This document shows positions 26,302-35,638 of a stretch of 36,317 nucleotides of DNA, piece by piece (the stretch's first letter is position 1; every line of letters begins with the position of its first letter). The notes beneath the pieces were generated by a model. That model worked only from the letters and a program-made list of their open reading frames with translations. It had not been told where the DNA came from and did not search any database. The stretch spans positions 1-36,317 of the forward strand of contig JAPPLI010000053.1 in NCBI GenBank assembly GCA_028819495.1, written 5' to 3'. The stretch is from Gammaproteobacteria bacterium. Lineage in GTDB: Bacteria; Pseudomonadota; Gammaproteobacteria; Eutrophobiales; Eutrophobiaceae. Both the position numbers and the translations under genes were made by a program.

Positions 26302-27570
26302 ATGAATGAAGTGTACGTATATGCCGACCTGGCAGGCGCGCCGCAACTTGTCGGACGCCTGTGGACGCGTTCGCGCAAATCCCATGAGGCCGCATCGTTT
26401 GAATACGATAAAGCGTGGCTGTCGTCCACTCACAGGTTTGCGCTGGAACCGGCCCTGGCGCTCGGGAAAGGGGCATACCATACCAGGGAGTCCGAGCGGA
26501 TGTTCGGCGCCATGGGCGACTCGGCGCCGGATCGCTGGGGCCGCGCGCTCATGCGGCGCGCGGAAAACAGGCGGGCCAGGGCAGCGGGCGAGACACCGCG
26601 CACACTGACGGAGCGGGATTACCTCCTGGGAGTCAATGATACGGCCAGGCAGGGCGCACTGCGTTTTGCAGTGAAGCAGGGAGGGCCTTACCTGTCGGAA
26701 CCGGACAGCGGGCAGGGGGGCGCCATACCGCCCCTGGTTTTCCTGCCTCGCCTGCTTGCCGCATCGGACAATATCATCAACGAGAGGGAAAGCGAGGATG
26801 ACCTGAACCTGCTGCTGGCGCCGGGGGCGTCATTGGGCGGGGCGCGCCCCAAGGCTTCCGTTCAGGACAAGGACGGTCATTTGTTGATTGCCAAATTCCC
26901 GCGCGTGGACGACGAACATAACCAGGTTCTATGGGAGGCTGTTGCGCTGACTCTCGCGGGGACTGCAGGCATTCCTGTCCCGGAATTTGAAGTGACGTAT
27001 GTTGCCGAAAGGCCCGTGCTCCTGCTCCGCCGATTTGACAGGAACGCCGGCGCCAGGATCCCGTACCTGTCCGCCATGAGCATGCTGGGCGCGCAGGACC
27101 ACGAACACCACAGTTACCTGGAAATAGTTGATGCGCTCAGACAATACGGCGCCGAAGCGCGTGCGGACATGGCCCAGTTATGGCGCCGGATCGTCTTTAA
27201 CGTATTGGTGACCAACACGGATGATCACTTGCGTAATCATGGTTTTCTCTATCACAAACAGGCCGGCTGGCGGTTATCCCCGGCGTTTGATATCAACCCT
27301 GTGCCGATTGATGCAGGTCCCCGCATGCTGACGACTGCGATTGATCTTGATGATAATGCAGCTTCACTGGAACTGGCGTTAAGTGTTGCCGGGGATTTCG
27401 GCCTGTCCCCTGAAGGCGCCGGACAAACAGCTTATGAAGTGGCGCAGGCAGTGTCCACATGGCGTGAAGTGGCTGCCCGGTTCAACATAGGCCCCCGCCA
27501 TGAGATTGGGCGCATGTCCTCAGCGTTTGAACATCAGGATCTTCAGGATGCGTTGAACAAACGGGCATAA
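26302..27570 (+). CDS. hipA: HipA-family serine/threonine kinase toxin, 422 aa
   Basis: Full-length HipA: the N-terminal subdomain, the Gly-rich ATP loop around residues 172-190 (APGASLGGARPKA), catalytic NVLVTNTDDHLRNHG (about 300-314) and the metal-binding AFDINPV (about 328-334). In E. coli HipA phosphorylates glutamyl-tRNA synthetase and causes growth arrest; the target here is inferred only by family. No disrupting mutations are seen, so the HipB-HipA pair appears functional. Confidence 0.92.
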   Translation: MNEVYVYADLAGAPQLVGRLWTRSRKSHEAASFEYDKAWLSSTHRFALEPALALGKGAYHTRESERMFGAMGDSAPDRWGRALMRRAENRRARAAGETPRTLTERDYLLGVNDTARQGALRFAVKQGGPYLSEPDSGQGGAIPPLVFLPRLLAASDNIINERESEDDLNLLLAPGASLGGARPKASVQDKDGHLLIAKFPRVDDEHNQVLWEAVALTLAGTAGIPVPEFEVTYVAERPVLLLRRFDRNAGARIPYLSAMSMLGAQDHEHHSYLEIVDALRQYGAEARADMAQLWRRIVFNVLVTNTDDHLRNHGFLYHKQAGWRLSPAFDINPVPIDAGPRMLTTAIDLDDNAASLELALSVAGDFGLSPEGAGQTAYEVAQAVSTWREVAARFNIGPRHEIGRMSSAFEHQDLQDALNKRA

Positions 27571-27705
27571 TAAGGAGTCGCCCTGAGCCTGCTCCCGTTT
27601 TGCCCGGCAGGAAGAGAAGTTTGCCGAGGTTAATCGAAACAGGAATAATGGGGTCAGGTCGCACATTGCACAATAATTTGTGGCCGACAACACCATCGAC
27701 CTGTA
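27571..27705. other. Gap after hipA
   Basis: No gene. It contains the GGGGTCAGGTCGCACATTGC motif (27650 on), an inverted relative of 22203-22223 and similar to 11790-11805. Confidence 0.5.
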
Positions 27706-27735
27706 TTGCTCCAGACCCACGCCGCCTGCTATACT
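27706..27735 (+). promoter_or_regulatory. Predicted promoter of family A (leaderless), plus copy
   Basis: TTGCTC (27706-27711), 18 bases, TATACT (27730-27735), then 6 bases to the ATG at 27742, so the transcript should begin at the start codon. Confidence 0.55.
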
Positions 27736-27741
27736 GCAAAC

Positions 27742-28116
27742 ATGTCTGCTGAACTCATCGGTATTATCTCTGTCGGCGCCGGTCTGGCTGCGCTTATCGT
27801 CGCCCTGCTCGCCTGGCTGCGACAGGATATGAAAGAGCAGGGCGAGAGACTTGATAGAAAGATTACGGAGCAGGTCCAGGGACTCCGTGACACGACTGCG
27901 GAGCAGGTCCAGGGACTTCGTGACATGATGACGGAGCAGAGTAAGGAAATTGAGGCGGTGAAAAAGGAAGTTGATGCAGTAAAAAAGGAAGTCGGCGGAG
28001 TGAAAATCGAAGTTGCCGCTCTCAAAGCCACCGTGGAAACCTACTTCCGGGTCCGGGTGGACCCACCCCGCACGACTGCCGTGGCGGAGGATCCCGGGGA
28101 CTACGGCGCGGATTGA
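27742..28116 (+). CDS. Family A: membrane and coiled-coil mini-protein, 124 aa
   Basis: N-terminal span LIGIISVGAGLAALIVALLA, coiled coil with the 11-residue repeat EQVQGLRDTTA / EQVQGLRDMMT (33-bp units at about 27868-27935), and the conserved tail VETYFRVRVDPPRTTAVAED then PGDYGAD. The start is the ATG six bases after the -10 box rather than an upstream in-frame ATG, because the minus-strand paralogue shares sequence only from there plus its promoter. It is the longest of the four family A copies. Confidence 0.78.
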   Translation: MSAELIGIISVGAGLAALIVALLAWLRQDMKEQGERLDRKITEQVQGLRDTTAEQVQGLRDMMTEQSKEIEAVKKEVDAVKKEVGGVKIEVAALKATVETYFRVRVDPPRTTAVAEDPGDYGAD

Positions 28117-28140
28117 TTTCCCCGCAGGCACAGACCCCCA

Positions 28141-28189
28141 AGTACCGGACAGCTATACCGGGCCTGAAAAGGCTCGGCCGTCCGGTACT
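28141..28189. repeat. Long hairpin AGTACCGGAC / GTCCGGTACT
   Basis: Perfect 10-bp arms enclosing a G+C-rich loop, between families A and B. Part of it (TACCGGACAGC) also appears upstream of the other family B copy near 22196-22206. It may end family A transcription in both directions. Confidence 0.6.
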
Positions 28190-28198
28190 ACTTTTCTG

Positions 28199-28227
28199 TT
28201 GCCTGCAATCCCGCCGTGCATTACAAT
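28199..28227 (+). promoter_or_regulatory. Predicted promoter of family B (leaderless), plus copy
   Basis: TTGCCT (28199-28204), 17 bases, TACAAT (28222-28227), AACCCC, ATG. The same spacing is seen at the minus-strand copy. Confidence 0.55.
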
Positions 28228-28233
28228 AACCCC

Positions 28234-28572
28234 ATGAGTGAAGCCATCGCATTCGACACCCACCGGTTCGTCAAAAACCTCACGCAAAACGGGTTTACCG
28301 AGAAACAGGCTGAAGCGCTCGCAACGGAACAGGTGCAACTGCTCAACAGCAACCTGGCCACCAAAACCGATATCGTCGCTATCCAGGCCAGGATAGAGAC
28401 CGTCCAGGCCGAGCTTCAAACTACCCAGGCCAGACTTCAGGCCAGGATTGAGACCAGCCAAGCCGAACTTCGGTCCGATCTTCAAACTACCAAAGTCGAT
28501 CTGCTGAAATGGATACTGACGGCGATCATCGCCCAGGGCGGGCTGGTTGTCGCGCTCATCAAGCTCTTGTAA
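28234..28572 (+). CDS. Family B: DUF1640/CCDC90-like coiled-coil membrane protein, 112 aa
   Basis: The first 47 residues (MSEAIAFDTHRFVKNLTQNG onward) and the last 23 (LLKWILTAIIAQGGLVVALI) are identical to the copy at 21754-22137; only the coiled coil between them differs in 11-residue repeat number and content. This fits repeated gain and loss of 33-bp units between otherwise constant ends. The start chosen is the MSEAIAF methionine, six codons inside a longer frame, because of the shared promoter. The broken ATPase operon begins fewer than 100 bases downstream. Confidence 0.8.
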   Translation: MSEAIAFDTHRFVKNLTQNGFTEKQAEALATEQVQLLNSNLATKTDIVAIQARIETVQAELQTTQARLQARIETSQAELRSDLQTTKVDLLKWILTAIIAQGGLVVALIKLL

Positions 28573-28664
28573 GGTCAAATCATGACACCAGTTACCTCGC
28601 CGGTCACCTGTAACGCCCGCCTGTCGGCGGCGTTGTCAAATTCGCGGTAACTGCGAACGAACGA

Positions 28665-29507
28665 ATGCCGGAGCTTGCAGAGAAGCTGCAAGCCCTTTGC
28701 ACAGAGCAGGAGCACCTGTTTGTGGCGTTGGATGCGCTCACATGTCGCGTCCACATGCCCCAGGACCTCTTTTTCAGGCTGGCGTCACAGGTCGATTGGC
28801 AGCTCCTTGCGCGCCGCGTGGTGCTGCGCCTGTTATCGAAGCAAGCCTATCGAGTCGATGGTATCGACCCGAATGGCACGGTCAACGTCATTGACGCTGT
28901 GGCCCGCGCCAACGGCATCGAGGCGCAGTCCGTCCTCTTCGAGTTGAGGCCGGCCCTGGAGCGCGAGGTAGCCAGGAATGCAAACATGGCCAAAGCCTTT
29001 CGTGTGGCCATGACCCATCTCTGCCATTTCGAGAGGGAGCACGCGGCAACGGGGGAGTATGCCGGACAGCCGCTGCTGGACTGGCTGACTGGCGCCAACG
29101 CCCGTATAAGCAATATCAAGCCGTTTCATATCCACACGCCTATCAATCGCACTACCGCGCGTTATTTCATCGAATCGGCCCTTTATTGGGTACGTTACGC
29201 GGGATATTCAGGCACGCTGATTCTTCTGGACAACACCCGCGTCACCCTGCACCGCAATCCAAAGGACGGGAGGCGCTACTATACACGGGCGATGACCATA
29301 GAACATTATGAGCTGCTCAGGGAGTTTATCGATGACGCGGACCGCTTGCCGGGAACATTGCTGGTGGCATTGACCGATTACACGTTCGTCGATGAGCAGT
29401 CGATGAGAGGCTGGGGCATCTACCCCGCTCTTCGCACCAGGGTGATGGATGACGTTCGCGATAGAAACATCGCCAATCCGGTGGCAGCCCTGGTGCGGCT
29501 CTCATAG
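28665..29507 (+). pseudogene. BrxC/BrxD-like (DUF2791) ATPase, first gene, N-terminus missing
   Basis: The 280 residues match my memory of the C-terminal two-thirds of defence-associated P-loop proteins of the DUF2791 type: RVHMPQDLFFRLASQVDWQL, then RYFIESALYWVRYAGYSGTL leading into the Walker-B-like LILLDNTRV, RRYYTRAMTIEHYELLREFI and VRDRNIANPVAALVRL. No GxxxxGK[ST] loop exists in it, and the Walker-B acidic pair reads LDN. The frame starts near the family B mini-gene, suggesting the real 5' end was lost when that block arrived. Alternatively it is a bona fide P-loop-less partner. The downstream ATPase fragment, helicase and SWIM genes follow in the same direction. Confidence 0.6.
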
Positions 29508-29519
29508 GGAGCGGAGCCA

Positions 29520-30526
29520 ATGAGTGCTGGCGCAGACGAAAAACTTGCCGCCCGGCTGGCGGTGGAAGCCTTGCGCAACGGCGTACCGAACAGGGAAGCG
29601 GTGCGCGAATTGGGCTGCAACCAGTCGCAGGCAGAAGAGCATTTCAGCCGAATGCTGGATGGCGTAGCGGACATCTTCTCGCTGGGCCGACGGCGCTGCT
29701 TCCGACGGGCTTTTGAACATGATCTTTCCCGCCAGCCGGATCGTGCATGAGCGTTCGGGGGACCTGGAGCTAAACAGCGAGATCGAATCCTTTTGGGCGG
29801 GAGACCGGATACTGATCTCCAGGCTTCGTAACGGGCTGAGACAGGTTGACCAGTTGCAATACTATAAATTTCGTGCGCCTAAACCCGCTGACCTGCCGGT
29901 ACAGCGATTGCGGTTCGCGGTCGAATTAATCAAAAGCGCCGGCTATCGGGGTTGGGTCGTGTTTCTGGATGAAATAGAGTTGGTCGGTTCGTATTCCATA
30001 TTGCAGCGAGGTCGTTCCTACGCGGAAATTGCGCGCTGGATGGGGCGCGCCCAGGGAGAAAGTTATCCCGGCCTGTTCGTCGTCGGCGCGGTGACAGAGG
30101 ATTTTGCTTCTGCCATCATCAGCCCGGACGGACAAAAGAAGGATAGTGACTACATTCGACCGAGACTCGAACAGAGCGCAAAATACAGCGTTATCAGCGC
30201 CCGCGCCGAGATCGGTATGCGGCTGCTGGAACGGGACTGTCTGACCCTTGAACCGCCCAGTGACGACACCGTGAAGGCTGCCGTGGAAACATTGCGTAGT
30301 TTGTACAACAGGGCTTACGACTGGCAACCGCCGCCTTACGATGCTGCGGCCGGGGGGGGCGGGATTCCAGGGACGGATGCGTTACAAGGTGCGCGCCGCC
30401 ATCAACGAATGGGACTTGAGCCGGCTGCACCCGGGCTACCGGCCCGACACCGAGTTCGAAGATTTCACAACTTCGTATGAAGAGGACGCCGATCCAGAGC
30501 GCGAAACCGGTGACGCGCCGGGTTAG
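29520..30526 (+). pseudogene. BrxC/BrxD-like (DUF2791) ATPase, second gene, deleted P-loop and frameshift
   Basis: Three pieces of one protein in three frames. The first (29520-29690) gives RLAVEALRNGVPNREAVREL, the usual N-terminus. The second (from about 29705 to 30345) gives FWAGDRILISRLRNGL, Walker B GYRGWVVFLDEIELVGSYSI, RGRSYAEIARWMG, ARAEIGMRLLERDCL and RSLYNRAYDWQPPPY. The third (30362-30526) gives FQGRMRYKVRAAINEWDLSR then LHPGYRPDTEFEDF. The segment that should carry the Walker A loop is missing between the first two (an estimated 100-plus residues, out of frame), and a G8 run (30352-30359) marks the second shift. The gene is dead as written. Start: ATG 12 bases after the previous stop with GGAGCGGAG upstream. 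Confidence 0.75.
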
Positions 30527-30566
30527 CATACGCTCCGTTCCCTGCGGGTTCAGGTGAGAATTCGGC

Positions 30567-32651
30567 GTGCCTGTTCCCTTCCACGACACAAGTGGAACTG
30601 GGGTCCCCGACGCGGTCGGGTGGCTGCGGTTTGTCGGCGAACAGGATGGCCGGGGCGTTCGCGCCGCGTTGTTCGAGACCTCGGCGCGGGGAGACCCCTT
30701 GGGCTTCAGCTTCGACCGAACGGAGTACCAGGGCGCCACGAGTGAGAGCGCTTTATTGTCCCTGGCCAGGTCCTTGTTCAGGTCATCCGCGGCGGCGCCT
30801 GCATTGCTGTTCGGCCTGGCGGATGAGATGCCCTCGCGCTGCTTCGACGCCTTGAGTATTGAATTGCCCTTTTGCCGCGTTCACCCGGCATCGGTAGCGC
30901 GCAAGGACTCCGCTTCAGTTATGGCGCCTGACGGCCTTCGAATGCTTTGGGTAACAGGTCCTCCCGAGCCGGAATCGAGCGCCGGCCGGATTCTCGCCGG
31001 GATTATGCAATGGGATGACCCATTTGAGCCGTTGGAGCGGGCTGCCAGGCGTCTGGCGGAAGCGTTTACCGATCCCCGTGTCCGGGCATTGACCGCAATC
31101 TCCGGGTTGAGAACAGTGATCGCATTGCCGCCTCGCCTGGAGGATAACAGGATGCAAGTGGCCCGCGAGTCTGCAACCCCCGCGTCCGGACCAATGGACG
31201 CTTTAAAGGAACGCGCTGAACCCGGACTGGCCGAACGGTTGTGGGCGGCGCTCGCGCCGCCGCATGCGGCTCTGCCGCCGTCTCCTCCGCCGGCGGACAA
31301 GCAGCTGGAGTGGCCTTGCGCACTCATGCCGTTCCAGCACGACGGCGTTCGAGCCCTGGTCGATCTGGATCGGTTGTTGCTGTCGGACGATATGGGCCTG
31401 GGTAAGACGGTGCAGACCATTGCGGCGTTGCGGATTCTCAGGGTGAGGGGAGAAATCGAGTCGTGCCTCGTGGTAGCCCCGGCCAGTGTGCTGGACCAGT
31501 GGCGGCGGGAACTCGCGCGCTGGGCGCCGGAACTCAGCGCAATCATTATCCGCGGGTCAGCGGATGACCGGGCATGGCAATGGAGGGCCGGAACGGACGT
31601 CACACTGGTCAGCTACGACGTCATGCGTTCGGACGCGGAGTTGCTTGCGGCGTGTCGGGTCCCTGTAGGATTATGGGATGTAGTCGTGCTCGATGAGGCC
31701 CAGAAAATCAAGAATCGCAACGACACGAGCGAGGCCGCGAAGAGTATCCCAAGGACGCGATCATGGGCGTTGACCGGCACTCCCATTGAGAACGACGAGG
31801 AGGAGCTGGCATCCATCATGGAGTTCGTTGACCATGACCAGGGAAGGCCGCGCAAGCGCTATCGCCCCGGCGCTTCGTTGCAACTGCGGCATGCTGAGTT
31901 GCAGCTGCGGCGCAAGAAGGAAGACGTACTGGACGACCTCCCGCCGAAGCTGGAAACCAGGTTGACGATCCCGCTGCACCGGGAACAGCAAGAGAGTTAC
32001 GAAAAGGCCGAGCGCGAAGGTATCGTTTACCTGCGGTCGCTTGGTGCGGAAGTCGGTGTCAGGCACGTGCTGGAGCTGATTACCCGGTTGAAGCAAATCT
32101 GCAACGCCGACCCCAGGACCGGCGTGTCCAGCAAGCTGGATGATATCGGGGACAGGCTGGGGACACTGGCGGCCCGGGGCCACAAGGCCCTGGTTTTCTC
32201 CCAGTACACGAGCAATACCTCCGGTGTGGCGGCTGCGGCCAACCACCTGCGGACGTTCAATCCGCTGACCCTGACAGGGGATATGCCGGCGGAACGCCGC
32301 TCGGACATTATTAACCGCTTCAAGACCGGAGAGACTCACAAGGCGCTGATCATATCATTGCGGGCGGGCGGCCTCGGCCTTAACTTGCAGGAAGCATCCT
32401 ACGTATTCCACCTGGACCGCTGGTGGAACCCGGCCGTGGAACGGCAGGCCGAAGACCGGACTCACCGCATGGGCCAGACAGTCAAGGTGAACGTGATCAA
32501 GTATACCTGCGAAGATACCATCGAAGAGCGTATCGACCGGATCCTGGAGCGAAAGCAGGCATTGTTCGATCGGTTGGTTGATGATGTGTCGATGGACCTT
32601 TCAACACGCATGAGCCGCAAGGAACTGCTGGGGCTCTTCGGCCTGGAGTAA
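30567..32651 (+). CDS. SNF2-family DNA helicase/translocase, 694 aa
   Basis: An N-terminal unknown region of about 240 residues is followed by the SNF2 core: motif I DDMGLGKT (274-281), DEAQ box (376-379), SWALTGTPIEN, then helicase C with VFSQYTSNTS, SLRAGGLGLNLQEA and HRMGQ (633-637). All are intact. GTG start with AGGTGA upstream, 40 bases after the broken ATPase gene. Helicases of this type accompany DUF2791 ATPases and TerB-domain proteins in predicted anti-phage or stress operons, which is the likely original context; here the ATPases are decayed and the helicase survives. It moves along double-stranded DNA using ATP. Confidence 0.9.
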   Translation: MPVPFHDTSGTGVPDAVGWLRFVGEQDGRGVRAALFETSARGDPLGFSFDRTEYQGATSESALLSLARSLFRSSAAAPALLFGLADEMPSRCFDALSIELPFCRVHPASVARKDSASVMAPDGLRMLWVTGPPEPESSAGRILAGIMQWDDPFEPLERAARRLAEAFTDPRVRALTAISGLRTVIALPPRLEDNRMQVARESATPASGPMDALKERAEPGLAERLWAALAPPHAALPPSPPPADKQLEWPCALMPFQHDGVRALVDLDRLLLSDDMGLGKTVQTIAALRILRVRGEIESCLVVAPASVLDQWRRELARWAPELSAIIIRGSADDRAWQWRAGTDVTLVSYDVMRSDAELLAACRVPVGLWDVVVLDEAQKIKNRNDTSEAAKSIPRTRSWALTGTPIENDEEELASIMEFVDHDQGRPRKRYRPGASLQLRHAELQLRRKKEDVLDDLPPKLETRLTIPLHREQQESYEKAEREGIVYLRSLGAEVGVRHVLELITRLKQICNADPRTGVSSKLDDIGDRLGTLAARGHKALVFSQYTSNTSGVAAAANHLRTFNPLTLTGDMPAERRSDIINRFKTGETHKALIISLRAGGLGLNLQEASYVFHLDRWWNPAVERQAEDRTHRMGQTVKVNVIKYTCEDTIEERIDRILERKQALFDRLVDDVSMDLSTRMSRKELLGLFGLE

Positions 32652-32665
32652 GGTTTTTCGCTGTT

Positions 32666-34564
<1,899 letters not shown>

Positions 34565-34607
34565 TCTATCTTCCAAAAAGGAGCGTAGCATACTGAACCA
34601 GCGCTTC

Positions 34608-34796
34608 ATGAATGACATGCTGCATATAGCATTGGCAACCATTGCAGAGGTGGATGTGCTTGTGAGTTGGAATTTCAAACATATCGTTCGACTCGATAAA
34701 ATTCGTCTGTTCAATTCTGTAAATTTGGAGCAAGGCTATAAAATGCTGAATATTTATTCACCACGTGAGGTTATCGGCTATGATCAGGATACATAA
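34608..34796 (+). pseudogene. PIN-domain nuclease (VapC-like), C-terminal fragment
   Basis: MNDMLHIALATIAEVDVLVS, then WNFKHIVRLDKIRLFNSVNL and IYSPREVI, match the C-terminal half of a PIN-domain RNase. The N-terminal half with the first catalytic acid residues is absent; upstream the frame runs into the end of the SWIM gene. The region is AT-richer than its neighbours, as expected of an imported toxin-antitoxin unit. Confidence 0.6.
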
Positions 34797-34998
34797 TTTT
34801 CACTCAGTCGAGTTCTTTCGAAAAATCCGTGATGAGCATGCAGCACTACTGTCTGACCGGTCGCCAGAAGAGATCGTTTCCTTCTTCAATTCTCGGGGCT
34901 CGCCTGACAAAGGATTCCAGCAGGCCCAGTCTGGCACGTTAAACTTAGAGTCACCGCAGCCTGACGACGCAACGCATCTTCAACATTGTGAGCAATAA
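34780..34998 (+). CDS. Small partner of the PIN protein, 72 aa
   Basis: MIRIHNFHSVEFFRKIRDEH followed by LLSDRSPEEIVSFFNSRG; its ATG overlaps the PIN frame by 17 bases, a common toxin-antitoxin layout. The last 30 or so residues (from SPDKGFQQAQ) look unlike the rest and may be run-on into a foreign sequence. An antitoxin-like role is inferred from position only. Confidence 0.5.
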   Translation: MIRIHNFHSVEFFRKIRDEHAALLSDRSPEEIVSFFNSRGSPDKGFQQAQSGTLNLESPQPDDATHLQHCEQ

Positions 34999-35059
34999 TA
35001 TGTGACAACCGATGCCCGGCATGAACGGCAGTAGCCGTGCCGTCGACCAGGACTGAAAA
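34918..35059 (-). pseudogene. Possible transporter relic (CDF-like)
   Basis: The minus strand reads SFSVLVDGTATAVHAGHRLS then HIIAHNVEDALRRQ, reminiscent of the cytoplasmic end of cation diffusion facilitators (VDG...GH.I.H.VEDALR). Only about 45 residues remain, with no start or membrane part. Weakly supported. Confidence 0.2.
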
Positions 35060-35094
35060 GGATTGACTATAAGGATAGTATTTTCCAATATGAA

Positions 35095-35511
35095 ATGAGC
35101 ATGAAGGGAGTATCCATAGGGGAGTTTTTCAGTCAAAATAAGTTCATGCCCGTCATATTCCGAATTCCGATGCTCATCCTTGTGGTAGTGCAACTCCTGT
35201 TTACCGGCATAACGGCGTTCACCGGCGCGTTCGCTGACGGCGGCCAGTGGTGGGAATACGCAACCGTTGTACTGCTGCACCCGCTCGCGGCCATCGGGCT
35301 GCTCCTCCTCGTTATCACGTCACAGCCGACAAAAGTATTGATTACGGCAACGGCGGTGTTGTTACTCCTGACTATCACTGCTGACACGCTGAGTTCCTTT
35401 GCAATTCTGTTCGGCATAACCCGGGGCGACTGGTGGTTGCCTGCCGTCTTTTCAGTCATTCCGGTTATCGCCCTTGGTTACTGCCTGGTGCTGGCGCGTA
35501 ATGCAACCTGA
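35095..35511 (+). CDS. Small integral membrane protein, 138 aa, four predicted spans
   Basis: Hydrophobic segments at about residues 19-38, 54-76, 80-100 and 115-134, with short loops (GAFADGGQWWEY between the first two). The start could be the ATG at 35095 or at 35101. No family recognised; resembles uncharacterised four-helix membrane proteins. Free-standing, with 127 bases to the next gene. Confidence 0.65.
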   Translation: MSMKGVSIGEFFSQNKFMPVIFRIPMLILVVVQLLFTGITAFTGAFADGGQWWEYATVVLLHPLAAIGLLLLVITSQPTKVLITATAVLLLLTITADTLSSFAILFGITRGDWWLPAVFSVIPVIALGYCLVLARNAT

Positions 35512-35638
35512 GGTTCACGCGGCAAAACAAGAAATAATGCAACATCTGCGCGTCTCCGGCAGCCGGTGGGTTGGCGTCCGGTTACTTCCCTCAGGGATGA
35601 GCTGTTTCAGGCTGTGCGGCCTGTTGTAATCCGCTCCG

